Source: Hymenobacter psychrotolerans DSM 18569 (GTDB lineage: Bacteria; Bacteroidota; Bacteroidia; Cytophagales; Hymenobacteraceae). From it: 64,000 nucleotides of DNA. This document shows positions 16,091 to 24,591 of this stretch, in pieces; position 1 is the first letter of the stretch; every line of letters begins with the position of its first letter. The translations under genes and the position numbers were made by a program. A model generated the notes under the pieces. The model had not been told where the DNA came from, searched no databases, and saw only the letters and a list, made by a program, of their open reading frames with translations. The DNA lies in the NCBI RefSeq assembly GCF_900142395.1, contig NZ_FRAS01000001.1, positions 496,001 through 560,000 of the forward strand, given 5' to 3'.

Positions 16091-17230
16091 TTACGGGCAG
16101 TTTTGCCGGCGGGCCTCGTCGGCGTAAACGTAGCCCAGCCGCACGGCCCGCGTGAAGAACTCACACGCAGCCAGCGCGTTGCCCTCCTGCTGCGCCACAC
16201 GGCCCAGCAGAAAATGAACCTGCCCATTGCGCGGATTTGCCTCCAGAACCTGCCGGTAGTCTAGCCGGGCCTGCTGCAGATCCTGCAGCTTATAATAGGC
16301 CAGCCCCCGATAGGTTATGTATTTCACCGACAGCGGCTTGCCCTGCGCCATACGCTGCCGCAGGCCCACTGACAGATCTTCGATGGCTCGGGCGAAGCTC
16401 TGCTGCTCGAACAAACGCACTTCGCCTCTGGCCAGCCACGCGCCACTTTGGGTAGAGTCGAGGGCCAGCGCCACCGTGAGGCTTTGCTCGGCCGCATCAG
16501 CCTCCCCCAGACTGATCTGGCACTGCCCCAGGCGGTACAGCAGCCGGGCGCGGTCGGCCGCCTGCTCGGTGCCAGCCAGCGCGGCCATATAGTCTTCCTG
16601 CGCCGCTTTGTAGTTGTGGTTTATCAGCTGGTCTATTTCGGCCCGGCGGCGCAAGGCCTCTCTGTACGTGGGCTTGAAGTGCAGCGCCTGCGAGAAGTAG
16701 GCATGCGCAGTTTCCCATTTCTGCTGCCCATACGCCTGCATTCCATCTTCGTAGTTGCTTACTGCCGTGACGTGGTCCATGGTCAGCTTCACGGTCAGGA
16801 AAAACACCAGCAACCCGGCCAGCAGCCCAAAAGCCAGCAGATAGTCGCGGCGCGTGAACCGCCGCTGCCTCACAATAGGCCGGTAATGGCGCTCCGAAGC
16901 TCCGGCCGGCCGCCGGGTACGCAGCGGTGCCGGCGGAGGCATCGGCACGCCGTACAGGTGCTGGGTAGAGCTCTGATACTGCTGCTGGCGCAGTGCCTCC
17001 GCAGCGCGCTGGGCTGCCACCCGCAGCTGGTGGTCGTAGGCGGCGCGGCGGTTCGGGTCGCCCAGCACCCCGTAGGCAATAGCTACAGCCTTGAACCGCT
17101 CTTCGTATAAGGTGCTCCCACCGTGCTTATCAGGGTGCAGCGCCACTGCCAGCCGCTTGTAGGCTTGCTTCACGTCCTGCGCAGAGGCCGTTGCCGGTAT
17201 TCCTAATGTCTGGTAGTGATTCTGACTCAA
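16091..17230 (-). CDS. DnaJ-domain membrane protein with TPR repeats
   Basis: A 379-residue protein. The N-terminal J domain (residues 5-67) has YQTLGIPATASAQDVKQAYK, the HPD tripeptide at 32-34 and VLGDPNRRAAYD, so it should stimulate an Hsp70. A proline/arginine-rich linker leads to one membrane helix at about 130-150 (LLAFGLLAGLLVFFLTVKLT). The C-terminal 220 residues contain at least five TPR-like repeats (for example AHAYFSQALHFKPTYREALR and AIEDLSVGLRQRMAQ). The topology suggests a co-chaperone held at the inner membrane; the client is unknown. Confidence 0.85.
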   Translation of the reverse strand: MSQNHYQTLGIPATASAQDVKQAYKRLAVALHPDKHGGSTLYEERFKAVAIAYGVLGDPNRRAAYDHQLRVAAQRAAEALRQQQYQSSTQHLYGVPMPPPAPLRTRRPAGASERHYRPIVRQRRFTRRDYLLAFGLLAGLLVFFLTVKLTMDHVTAVSNYEDGMQAYGQQKWETAHAYFSQALHFKPTYREALRRRAEIDQLINHNYKAAQEDYMAALAGTEQAADRARLLYRLGQCQISLGEADAAEQSLTVALALDSTQSGAWLARGEVRLFEQQSFARAIEDLSVGLRQRMAQGKPLSVKYITYRGLAYYKLQDLQQARLDYRQVLEANPRNGQVHFLLGRVAQQEGNALAACEFFTRAVRLGYVYADEARRQNCP

Positions 17231-17378
17231 GACAGAAAAAGTTGCGGGTAAAATTATAGCAGATTTCAGACACGGTTCCGCAATTTCCGTATGAACTGGC
17301 TATCCGAAAAGTTGGTTTCGCACCGGCATTTCAGATGCTGCTCTCTTAACATGGTTTTCTATAAATCCTCTCCCGCAT

Positions 17379-17765
17379 ATGGGCATTTTCAACGACGAAG
17401 ACGACGCCAACAAGACACCCCGCACTGATAACCTGATTGGCAACCTCAAAGGCTACCTCGATACCCGCCTTGATCTGGTACGGCTGGAAGTGCAGGAAAA
17501 AGTGAAGGGCGCCGTAGTTGGCACCATGCACGGCGTGGCAATGGCCACCATCGGGCTGTTCTTTTTTCTCTTCCTGAATATCTTCCTGGGCCTCTTGCTC
17601 AACGAGCTGCTCGACAGCTCTTACTGGGGCTTCGGTATTTTGGCAGGCTTCTACTTGGTGCTCCTGATTATTTTTCTGGTCGGCGTCGATAAGAAAGCAT
17701 TTCAAGGTATGGCCGATAAGATGCTGGACAATACCATTTATAAATCCGACAAACGTCAAGCCTAA
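17379..17765 (+). CDS. Phage-holin-family-like small membrane protein
   Basis: A 128-residue protein with an N-terminal charged amphipathic stretch (LIGNLKGYLDTRLDLVRLEV) and two strong hydrophobic helices (about 48-72 and 83-105). It resembles the Holin-X/DUF1469 group, widespread non-phage membrane proteins of unknown role. There is no phage context. It forms a tight plus-strand unit with the next gene, six bases apart. Confidence 0.7.
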   Translation: MGIFNDEDDANKTPRTDNLIGNLKGYLDTRLDLVRLEVQEKVKGAVVGTMHGVAMATIGLFFFLFLNIFLGLLLNELLDSSYWGFGILAGFYLVLLIIFLVGVDKKAFQGMADKMLDNTIYKSDKRQA

Positions 17766-17771
17766 TCTGAC

Positions 17772-18473
17772 ATGGCCGAACTGACTAACCCACTGTTTGA
17801 AGATGAAAAGGAGTTTTTGGAGCGCCAAAAGCTTGAATACGAGCGTGCCTTGCTAGGCGACGTAGAGGAAATCAAGGAAAAAACGCAGCAGGTCGGCAAG
17901 TACGTAGCCATTGGGGCCAGCGTACTGGGCGGCGTCTGGCTGCTTTCCAAAGCCTTCGGCTCTAAGAAGCCCAAGCACGAGTTGGCTGAGCCTCGCCGGG
18001 GCCGCCGGGCGTTGCGCAAGCCGCTTCGCCCCGAAGCCAGCCTGCCCACCGGCGACGACCTGGGATTTGGCAGCTTCCAGCACCATGCCGACCGTGGCCA
18101 GCAGCCCATCCATGAGCGCGCCGATATTGCGCCCGATGTGTATCACGCCAGTGCCTCCGGTGCCGATGACCCATTTCAGCCTGTCGGCCCCGAAGCCAGC
18201 CTGACCGCTGCCGGACCGTATGCCACCCATTCCGATGAGGCTTCGTCTATTCTGGCTTCTACCTTTCGGGCATTTTTGCAGTCCGATACAGGCAAGATGC
18301 TGGTAGCGCAGGCTACAGCTGTGCTGATGGCGGTAGTAGCCAAAAAACTGAGTGAGTATTTGCCGGTGATCAAAAATCCCGACCTTGCATCTTCTCCGGC
18401 CGAGCCGGAGACCCGGGACATCGACTTTACTTATCACCACGACGACGCGAATGCGCCTCACCAGCCTCTATGA
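17772..18473 (+). CDS. Hypothetical protein with one or two membrane segments
   Basis: A 233-residue protein I cannot assign to a family. The N-terminal 45 residues are a charged helix (DEKEFLERQKLEYERALLGD), followed by a hydrophobic segment at about 45-60 (YVAIGASVLGGVWLLSKAFG). The centre is basic then disordered. A second hydrophobic stretch lies near 180-195 (MLVAQATAVLMAVVAKKL). It follows the holin-like gene and overlaps the start of the next gene by 23 bases, so the three are likely one operon. The N-terminal layout suggests a membrane partner of the holin-like protein. Confidence 0.65.
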   Translation: MAELTNPLFEDEKEFLERQKLEYERALLGDVEEIKEKTQQVGKYVAIGASVLGGVWLLSKAFGSKKPKHELAEPRRGRRALRKPLRPEASLPTGDDLGFGSFQHHADRGQQPIHERADIAPDVYHASASGADDPFQPVGPEASLTAAGPYATHSDEASSILASTFRAFLQSDTGKMLVAQATAVLMAVVAKKLSEYLPVIKNPDLASSPAEPETRDIDFTYHHDDANAPHQPL

Positions 18474-19218
18474 TGGCCTCAGCAAACGCCACGCGGACGG
18501 CCGCAAATCGTTAGCGGTCCTGCTTGACCCCGACAACCTCGACGAAGCAGGCTGCCGGCAGTTGCTGGAGCTCGCGCAACAGCACCCGATAGATTACTTT
18601 TTTGTAGGTGGCAGCCTGGTGATGACCTCTCATCAGGCTGCCCTTCTGCGTTTGCTGAAGCAGCATTCAGCTGTGCCGGTGCTGCTTTTCCCCAGCCACA
18701 GCCTGCACCTCGATCCGCAGGCCGACGGCATTCTGCTGCTGTCCTTGATTTCAGGCCGCAACCCGGAATTCCTGATTGGGCAGCACGTCATTGCGGCGCC
18801 CTTGCTGCGCCAGAGCAATCTGCAGATTCTGCCTACCGGCTACATGCTCGTGGACACCGGCCGCCAGACTACGGCGAGCTACGTGAGCGGCACCACTCCC
18901 CTACCTCACGACAAGCCAACTATTGCGGCCTGCACAGCCATGGCTGGCGAGCAGCTAGGTCTGGGCCTGATTTACCTAGATGGTGGTAGTGGCGCCCTGT
19001 ATCCGGTGTCTACCGCCATGATTCGGGCTGTGCGCCAGGCCGTAGACATTCCGTTGGTTGTGGGCGGGGGCATCAATACAGCCGAGAAGGCACACGCGGC
19101 CCTCGCCGCCGGCGCCGATGTCATTGTAGTGGGCAACCAGATTGAAAAAGCGCCCGAATTTCTGGGTGAGGTTTCCCGTGTGGTGCAGTCGTTCAACACG
19201 GTGCCTGACGTGGTATAG
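18451..19218 (+). CDS. Geranylgeranylglyceryl phosphate synthase-like prenyltransferase
   Basis: A 255-residue TIM-barrel protein of the GGGPS/PcrB family, which joins a polyprenyl diphosphate to sn-glycerol-1-phosphate through an ether bond. Family segments are LAVLLDPDNLDEAG, YFFVGGSLVMTSHQ, LLFPSHSLHLDPQADGILLL, IYLDGGSGALYP and the phosphate-binding VVGGGINTAEKA...ADVIVVGNQIEK. I start at ATG 18451 (MRLTSLYDGLSKR), which overlaps the previous gene; an upstream ATG at 18385 would add 22 unrelated residues. Bacteroidota homologues of this archaeal-type enzyme are known; chain-length preference cannot be read here. Confidence 0.88.
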   Translation: MRLTSLYDGLSKRHADGRKSLAVLLDPDNLDEAGCRQLLELAQQHPIDYFFVGGSLVMTSHQAALLRLLKQHSAVPVLLFPSHSLHLDPQADGILLLSLISGRNPEFLIGQHVIAAPLLRQSNLQILPTGYMLVDTGRQTTASYVSGTTPLPHDKPTIAACTAMAGEQLGLGLIYLDGGSGALYPVSTAMIRAVRQAVDIPLVVGGGINTAEKAHAALAAGADVIVVGNQIEKAPEFLGEVSRVVQSFNTVPDVV

Positions 19219-19244
19219 AGAGTTGTTGAAGCAGTATCCGACTC

Positions 19245-19287
19245 AACGAAAAGCCCCGCCCTGATATACAAGGCGGGGCTTTTCGTT
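19245..19287. terminator. Bidirectional intrinsic terminator
   Basis: AACGAAAAGCCCCGCC (19245-19260) and GGCGGGGCTTTTCGTT (19272-19287) are a perfect 16-base dyad between the convergent GGGPS-like and AraC-type genes. Confidence 0.92.
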
Positions 19288-19307
19288 GGAATCCAGGGAA
19301 TGAGGCC

Positions 19308-20231
19308 CTAGATGTTCATGGCCGATTCGCGGCGACGCATCTTGCCGGCCGGGATACCGAACATCATCTTGAAGCGGCGGCAGAAATAGGCAGTGTCTTT
19401 GTAGCCCACTTCCTTGCCGATGTCGCGGATGCTCTTTTTGGTGGTGCGCAGCAGGAACACGGCGCGCTCCATGCGCTGGTACTCGATGTAGTCCTGCGGG
19501 TTGATACCGGTCAGCATCTTGAAATACTGGCCCACATAGTCCTCGCTCACGTTGGCCACGTTGCTGAGCACTTTGTTCGACAGGTCGCCGCCAATGTTCT
19601 CCTTGATGTAGTTGAACAGGTCGATGAGGCGCGGATCCTTGAAGTACGTGCTGTTGGTAGCCAGCTGCTCCACAAACATCTTGTTTTTCAGGATGTAGCG
19701 CACAATTTCCACCACCAGATTCTCGGTGTAAATCGTAATCAGCCGCTCCCGGCCGGGCAGTTCCTGCAGGCTTTCCTCTACTACTTTAATGACGAGGTTG
19801 GCCAGTTTCGAGTTGTTCGAAATCAGGAAGGCCGGCACATCCAGCGAAGCAAAGAAGTTCACGGAGTCGAACACCTTGGCCTCAAAGCTCACAAACGAGT
19901 GGCTTTCCTCGGCGTCGCCAATCAGGTCGAGGTCCGAGTTGGAATGGAAGAACTTGTCCTTGTTGCTGATCAGGTCATCGTTGGTAATGATTTTACCCGC
20001 CGAATCGCCGTAGTTCACCTTGGTGGCGCGGCCACCCGGAATGAACAGCATTTCGCCTTCTTCCACCACCTGCTCCTCCTCACCAAAGGTAATCCGGCCC
20101 TTGTGCAGCAGAATCAGGTTGTTGCCTACGTCATAGGAATTGCGCACCGTAAAAGGCTGCTGCAGTACCAGGTTTTTCGCTTTGATGTATCGTACACCCA
20201 GCGACTCTATCACTTTATTGTAATCTTCCAT
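19308..20231 (-). CDS. AraC-family transcriptional regulator
   Basis: A 307-residue regulator. The N-terminal half is cupin-like (NNLILLHKGRITFGEEEQVV, then EGEMLFIPGG). The C-terminal 100 residues are an AraC-type double helix-turn-helix: NVANVSEDYVGQYFKMLTGI, then KSIRDIGKEVGYKDTAYFCR with RRFKMMFGIPAGKMRRRE. The ligand is unknown. Its leader contains a 9-base dyad (20259-20288). No co-transcribed gene is evident, since both neighbours have terminators, so it probably acts elsewhere in the genome. Confidence 0.88.
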   Translation of the reverse strand: MEDYNKVIESLGVRYIKAKNLVLQQPFTVRNSYDVGNNLILLHKGRITFGEEEQVVEEGEMLFIPGGRATKVNYGDSAGKIITNDDLISNKDKFFHSNSDLDLIGDAEESHSFVSFEAKVFDSVNFFASLDVPAFLISNNSKLANLVIKVVEESLQELPGRERLITIYTENLVVEIVRYILKNKMFVEQLATNSTYFKDPRLIDLFNYIKENIGGDLSNKVLSNVANVSEDYVGQYFKMLTGINPQDYIEYQRMERAVFLLRTTKKSIRDIGKEVGYKDTAYFCRRFKMMFGIPAGKMRRRESAMNI

Positions 20232-20258
20232 CTTCCAGGGGTGGTTTGCGTCCTTTGG

Positions 20259-20288
20259 TAAGTCCGGTAAACAGGGCGGCCGGACTTA
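20259..20288. repeat. 9-base dyad in the AraC-type regulator leader
   Basis: TAAGTCCGG (20259-20267) and CCGGACTTA (20280-20288) are perfectly complementary over a 12-base loop, 28 bases before the start codon. It may be an autoregulatory site or an mRNA hairpin. Confidence 0.5.
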
Positions 20289-20326
20289 TGTAATGCAAAT
20301 TAAGATATAAAAATTCACAAAAACGA

Positions 20327-20355
20327 AAAACCCAGCCGAAATTCGGCTGGGTTTT
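20327..20355 (-). terminator. Intrinsic terminator of the acyl-CoA dehydrogenase gene
   Basis: AAAACCCAGCCGAA (20327-20340) and TTCGGCTGGGTTTT (20342-20355) form a long stem ending in a T-run in either direction. Confidence 0.88.
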
Positions 20356-20389
20356 GTGCAATAGTTCTGACTTTTAGGCTATTCCTTCT

Positions 20390-21529
20390 CTATTTCAGGA
20401 TTTCCCGCGAGATTACAATTTTCTGAATCTCCGAGGTTCCCTCATAGATCTGCGTGATTTTGGCGTCGCGCATCATACGCTCCACGTGGTATTCCTTCAC
20501 AAAACCATAGCCGCCATGGATCTGCACGGCTTCTACAGCCGTGTCCATTGCCGTTTTAGAGGCAAACAGCTTGGCCATAGCGCCCGACTTGGCGTAGTCC
20601 TGGTGGGCGTCCTTGTCGTGGGCTGACTGCAGGCAGAGCAGGCGGGCTGCATCAATGTTGGTCGCCATGTCGGCCAGCTTGAACTGAATGGCCTGGTGCT
20701 GCGAAATCGGAACCCCGAAAGCTTTGCGCTCCTTCGAGTATTTCAGCGACAGTTCGTAAGCGCCCGAGGCAATGCCCAGTGCCTGCGCCGCAATGCCAAT
20801 ACGGCCGCCGGCCAACACCTGCATGGCGAATTTGAAGCCGAAGCCGTCTTCGCCGATGCGGTTTTCCTTGGGCACTTTCACGTCCGTGAACATCAGCGAG
20901 CAAGTGTCAGATCCACGGATACCGAGCTTGTTTTCCTTCGGGCCGGTCTGGAAGCCCTCCATACCTTTCTCCACAATCAGCACGTTGATGCCGCGGTGCT
21001 TCAGTTCGGGGTTGGTCTGGGCTACTACGAGGTACACAGAGGCCGTGGTGCCGTTGGTAATCCAGTTTTTGGTGCCGTTCAGCAGGTAATAGTCGCCTTT
21101 GTCTTCGGCGGTGGTGCGCTGGCTGGTAGCATCAGAGCCGGCTTCGGGCTCCGATAAAGCGAAGGCGCCGATGATCTGGCCGGACGTCAGGCCGGGCAGG
21201 TACTTGCGCTTCTGCTCTTCGGTGCCGTATTTCTCCAGGCCCCAGCATACCAGCGAGTTATTCACCGACATGATAACGGAGCACGAGGCATCCACTTTGC
21301 TGATTTCTTCCATGGCCAGCACGTAGCTCACGGTATCCATACCGCCACCACCGTACTCGGGGCTCACCATCATGCCCATGAAGCCCAGCTCGCCCATCTT
21401 TTTGATTTGCTCAGCCGGGAATTTCTGATGTTCGTCGCGCTCAATTACACCAGCCCAGAGTTCGTTCTGAGCAAATTCGCGGGCGGCTGCCTGTACGGCA
21501 AGTTGTTCTTCGGTAAGCTGGAAATCCAT
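20390..21529 (-). CDS. Acyl-CoA dehydrogenase
   Basis: A 379-residue flavoprotein of the short/medium-chain acyl-CoA dehydrogenase type, using FAD and electron-transfer flavoprotein. Signature regions are GAFALSEPEAGSDATSQRT (FAD contact), KNWITNG, QVLAGGRIGIAAQALGIA and QIHGGYGFVKEYHVERMMRD. The catalytic base is E363 in IYEGTSEIQ. It is a single-gene unit with a terminator after it and a promoter-like TAATTTTG on the minus strand (21610-21617). Butyryl-CoA or branched acyl-CoA are likely substrates, not determined. Confidence 0.92.
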   Translation of the reverse strand: MDFQLTEEQLAVQAAAREFAQNELWAGVIERDEHQKFPAEQIKKMGELGFMGMMVSPEYGGGGMDTVSYVLAMEEISKVDASCSVIMSVNNSLVCWGLEKYGTEEQKRKYLPGLTSGQIIGAFALSEPEAGSDATSQRTTAEDKGDYYLLNGTKNWITNGTTASVYLVVAQTNPELKHRGINVLIVEKGMEGFQTGPKENKLGIRGSDTCSLMFTDVKVPKENRIGEDGFGFKFAMQVLAGGRIGIAAQALGIASGAYELSLKYSKERKAFGVPISQHQAIQFKLADMATNIDAARLLCLQSAHDKDAHQDYAKSGAMAKLFASKTAMDTAVEAVQIHGGYGFVKEYHVERMMRDAKITQIYEGTSEIQKIVISREILK

Positions 21530-21609
21530 GCGGATAGTACTTGGGATGGGAATGGGGAAAAGGTCGGGCCAAGGGGCGGAAGCGTTGCAGCAACGCTGGT
21601 CCGGCCCTT

Positions 21610-21617
21610 CAAAATTA
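21610..21617 (-). promoter_or_regulatory. Promoter -7 box of the acyl-CoA dehydrogenase gene
   Basis: TAATTTTG on the minus strand, 81 bases before the start codon, matches TAnnTTTG. No clear TTG lies at the usual distance upstream. Confidence 0.4.
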
Positions 21618-21790
21618 AATCACAATTAGCGAGCTGGCGCAGAAAGCCCGGATTTTTATACTTCGCAAGCCCACAGCAGGCCAAAAAGCGGGTTTACAGC
21701 GGCGCGTTTCCTATCCTGACAGGATTGAGTAAGCGCTAAGCCGCCGCCCCGGATTTCGGAACGACGACTTGATGCACCATGCTTTTTTGC

Positions 21791-22486
21791 TTAGCGCCGG
21801 TCGCGGCTACCCATGAAAATGCTTACGTAATACAGCAGCGTAGCCAGTGAGCTGAGAGCAGCTACCACGTAGGTCATGGCGGCCCACCACAGGGCATCCT
21901 TGGCCATGGTGTGCTCCTGTGGCGTTACAATGCCGCGCCGGTCAATCCAGGCCAAAGCACGCTTGGAAGCGTCAAACTCGACGGGCAGAGTCACGAAAGA
22001 GAACAGCGTGGTGAGCGAAAACAACACGATACCGACGCCCAGCGGAATAACCGTGGAGCGAATCATGAGGACGCCGGCCAGCAGAACGAACGGCATAAAC
22101 TTCGACACGGCGCTCAGGGCCGGCACCATAGCCGAGCGGAACTGCAGGGCGCTGTAGGCCGTGGCGTGCTGCACGGCGTGGCCACACTCGTGGGCGGCTA
22201 CGGCGGCGGCGGCGGCACTCCGCTCCGCGTACACGGCTTCGCTTAAGTTCACCGTTTTGTCGGTGGGGTTGTAGTGGTCCGTCAGCTGGCCTTCGGTGCT
22301 GATGACGCGCACGTCGGTGATGCCGTGGTCGGCGAGCATCAGCTCGGCTATCTGCTTACCGGAAAGGTTGGATTGCAGCCCGACCTGGGCATATTGGCTG
22401 AACTTGCTGCGCAGGCGCCACTGAATGATCCAGCTGACGCCCATCGCCAGGATGACGATGAAATAAATTCCGCTTGAGTTGTACAT
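21791..22486 (-). CDS. Neutral zinc metallopeptidase, YugP family
   Basis: A 231-residue membrane protease. The zinc-binding motif is HECGH at residues 99-103 within AAVAAHECGHAVQHA. Hydrophobic segments lie at about 6-22, 125-160 and 195-220. The YugP/Zn_peptidase_2 family is widespread and poorly characterised. It is the last gene of a minus-strand run after the flippase-like protein and heptose-phosphate adenylyltransferase, but a strong dyad in the gap suggests separate expression. Confidence 0.87.
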   Translation of the reverse strand: MYNSSGIYFIVILAMGVSWIIQWRLRSKFSQYAQVGLQSNLSGKQIAELMLADHGITDVRVISTEGQLTDHYNPTDKTVNLSEAVYAERSAAAAAVAAHECGHAVQHATAYSALQFRSAMVPALSAVSKFMPFVLLAGVLMIRSTVIPLGVGIVLFSLTTLFSFVTLPVEFDASKRALAWIDRRGIVTPQEHTMAKDALWWAAMTYVVAALSSLATLLYYVSIFMGSRDRR

Positions 22487-22501
22487 GGAGAGGTTCGTTT
22501 A

Positions 22502-22556
22502 TGGTTTCTGAGCCCCGGCAGCGGCCCTGGCCGTTGCCGAACGCAACCAGAAACCA
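22502..22556 (-). terminator. Two-tier hairpin after the adenylyltransferase gene
   Basis: Outer arms TGGTTTCTG (22502-22510) and CAGAAACCA (22548-22556) are perfect. Inner arms CGGCAGCGGCC (22516-22526) and GGCCGTTGCCG (22529-22539) have one mismatch. There is no T-run. Confidence 0.6.
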
Positions 22557-22561
22557 CCCTC

Positions 22562-23041
22562 CTAGGAACTCCGCAATACTCGCTCGACGATGCGCGTGGT
22601 GCTGTAGCCGGCTACCAGTGGTACGGTGAGTACCTGCCCGCCGTTCTGTAACACCACCTCGTGGCCCACAATTCCGTCGATGGCGTAGTCGTCGCCTTTC
22701 ACCAGAATATCGGGCACAATGGCCTCAATCAGGGCCAGCGGGGTTTGCTCATCGAAGAGCACTACTGCGTCTACAAACAAAAGGGAGGCCAAAATGCGGG
22801 CACGTGACACTTCGTCCTGCAACGGCCGCCCCGGCTTGAGCCGGCTGACAGAAGCGTCGGTATTGAGGCCGAGCACCAGCTTGTCGCCGAGGTGGCGGGC
22901 CTTTTCCAGGTAGTCGACGTGGCCAAGGTGCAGCAGATCGAAGCAGCCGTTGGTAAACACGATTTGCTGGCCCTCGGCCTTCCAGGATGCCACCAGCGGC
23001 AGCAGGTCGGCCCGGCTCAGGATTTTATCTTTGCTCCACAT
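22562..23041 (-). CDS. rfaE2: D-glycero-beta-D-manno-heptose 1-phosphate adenylyltransferase
   Basis: A 159-residue single-domain nucleotidyltransferase, matching the RfaE2/HldE C-terminal domain. It has VFTNGCFDLLHLGHVDYLEKAR with the HxGH nucleotide site at 38-41, RARILASLLFVDAVVLFDE, and the C-terminal YSTTRIVERVL (ISSTxxI/V-like). It makes ADP-heptose for the lipopolysaccharide core. Start chosen at ATG 23041 (MWSKDKILSR), since the upstream frame runs into the flippase-like gene; the two overlap by 17 bases. Confidence 0.88.
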   Translation of the reverse strand: MWSKDKILSRADLLPLVASWKAEGQQIVFTNGCFDLLHLGHVDYLEKARHLGDKLVLGLNTDASVSRLKPGRPLQDEVSRARILASLLFVDAVVLFDEQTPLALIEAIVPDILVKGDDYAIDGIVGHEVVLQNGGQVLTVPLVAGYSTTRIVERVLRSS

Positions 23042-24095
23042 CGGCGGTGTTTTCAAGAGGCACGGTAGTGAGCAAGGAACCCTTGCGCCCCAGCCGCCCC
23101 GATTTTCCCATACTGACAATAAAGCTGATTCCGCCCATTATCACAATGAGCAGGGTCTGAGCGCCGTGCACTACCAGCGCATAGGCAATGCCCCCCTCCT
23201 TGCTGATGCCGTATACCAGCAGCGTGCTTTGCACCAGCAGGTGAAACACACCAATACCGCCCTGCACCGGTGCCGCCATGCCAAACGCGCCAAACGTGAG
23301 AATGGCCAGCGCTGCCCGTACGCCCAGGTTGTAGGTTTCCGGGAAGGCAAAGAAGGCCAGGTAATCCATCAGGAAGTAAACCAGCCACGTAAAGAAGGTG
23401 TGGAACAGAAATGCGCCTTTGTTTTCCAGCTTCACGATGCTGAACACGCCGGCCAGCAGCCCTTTCACAAAGCCCAGCATCTTATTGAAAACGGCCACCT
23501 GCCGCAGTCGCTCTAGGTTGCGCCACAGGATATAGCCGAACAGCAACACCAGGAGCACAGCTACAATTGCCGCGGCCACCAGCGCATTGCTGTTGCGGGC
23601 CAGCGCATCGGCCTTGCCCTGCAGCAGGTACTTATCGGCAAAGCCCCAGAAGGTCTTAAAATCAAGAAGCAGCACGGTGCCCAGCAGCGCCAGCAGAACC
23701 AATACGTCAATTATCCGCTCGGTGATAACCGTGCCCAGCGACACCTGCAGCGGCACTTGGCTGGTGCGCTGCAGCAATGAGCAGCGCACAACCTCTCCCA
23801 CCCGGCCCGGAAGCACCATATTAGCCAGGTTGCCGGCCATCATGGCGTGGTACACATCCCAGAAAGACGGTTTGGGCCCGCTCACGGTAGGGTCGAGCTG
23901 CATTTTCCAGCGGTGGGCCCGGCTGAAATATCCCAGCACCGAAAACACCATTGTCAGCAGCAGCCACATGTAATTCGCCTCCCGCACGGTTTGCACAATC
24001 CGGCTTAGGTCTTGCCCACGCAGCGCATACCACATCAGCAGCCCGGACACCGACAGCAGCAGGGTATATTTAAGAACAGTAAGGAGTTGCTTCAC
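23025..24095 (-). CDS. Lysylphosphatidylglycerol synthase/flippase-like membrane protein
   Basis: A 356-residue protein with about eight hydrophobic helices, of the UPF0104 (LPG_synthase_TM/AglD-type) family. Typical segments are NYMWLLLTMVFSVLGYFSRA, GNLANMVLPGRVGEVVRCSLL, ERIIDVLVLLALLGTVLLL and QGGIGVFHLLVQSTLL. Relatives move or glycosylate lipids. It overlaps the heptose-phosphate adenylyltransferase gene and probably shares an operon, hinting at an envelope glycolipid role. No aminoacyl-transfer domain is present, so it is not a full MprF. Confidence 0.82.
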   Translation of the reverse strand: MKQLLTVLKYTLLLSVSGLLMWYALRGQDLSRIVQTVREANYMWLLLTMVFSVLGYFSRAHRWKMQLDPTVSGPKPSFWDVYHAMMAGNLANMVLPGRVGEVVRCSLLQRTSQVPLQVSLGTVITERIIDVLVLLALLGTVLLLDFKTFWGFADKYLLQGKADALARNSNALVAAAIVAVLLVLLFGYILWRNLERLRQVAVFNKMLGFVKGLLAGVFSIVKLENKGAFLFHTFFTWLVYFLMDYLAFFAFPETYNLGVRAALAILTFGAFGMAAPVQGGIGVFHLLVQSTLLVYGISKEGGIAYALVVHGAQTLLIVIMGGISFIVSMGKSGRLGRKGSLLTTVPLENTADVEQR

Positions 24096-24153
24096 AAGAT
24101 GATTTACTAGAATCAGCTAACGGCTCTTCAGGATTCAGCAGTACGCACAAGGG

Positions 24154-24501
24154 CTAGCCCAGGCGGTTGTGCTGGTCGGGAAATATAACGGTGGGCTTGT
24201 GCGCGCGGGCTTCGGCAAAGTCAATCAGACCATAGGAAATGATGATGACGATGTCGCCAACGGCCACACGGCGGGCCGCCGGCCCATTCAGGCAAATCAT
24301 GCCCGAGCCCCGCTCTCCCCGGATGGTGTAGGTTTCAAACCGCTCCCCATTGTTAATATTCACAATGGTCACTTTCTCATTTTCCACCATGTTGGCCGCG
24401 TCGAGCAGGTCCTCATCAATGGTGATGCTGCCTACATAGTGCAGCTCGGCCTGCGTGACCTTAACGCGGTGAATCTTTGATTTGAGGACCTCGATGTGCA
24501 T
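24154..24501 (-). CDS. panD: Aspartate 1-decarboxylase
   Basis: A 115-residue pyruvoyl enzyme that makes beta-alanine for pantothenate. The self-cleavage site is G24-S25 in [18 protein letters not shown], and the family segments [17 protein letters not shown] and [20 protein letters not shown] are complete. The promoter box TATCTTTG lies on the minus strand at 24530-24537. panC is directly upstream on the same strand, 90 bases away. Confidence 0.96.
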   Translation of the reverse strand: MHIEVLKSKIHRVKVTQAELHYVGSITIDEDLLDAANMVENEKVTIVNINNGERFETYTIRGERGSGMICLNGPAARRVAVGDIVIIISYGLIDFAEARAHKPTVIFPDQHNRLG

Positions 24502-24529
24502 GAGAAAAAGCAGATAAAAACAAAGGCCG

Positions 24530-24537
24530 CAAAGATA
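24530..24537 (-). promoter_or_regulatory. panD promoter -7 box
   Basis: TATCTTTG on the minus strand, 28 bases before the start codon, matches TAnnTTTG exactly. Transcription should start about 20 bases before panD, separately from panC. Confidence 0.55.
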
Positions 24538-24591
24538 CGGAAGCCAGAGTTGGTAGGCTGCCTCGCAGAAAGCGGCTTACCAGCCCGGCAG

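Noticed and set aside
17379-17765. A prophage, because of the holin-like protein
   Set aside because: No other phage genes nearby; the family is common in non-phage membrane contexts.
20470-20490. A CACGTG-containing sequence within the acyl-CoA dehydrogenase gene
   Set aside because: Only the central palindrome fits; the outer bases do not match the parS pattern and it lies in conserved coding sequence.
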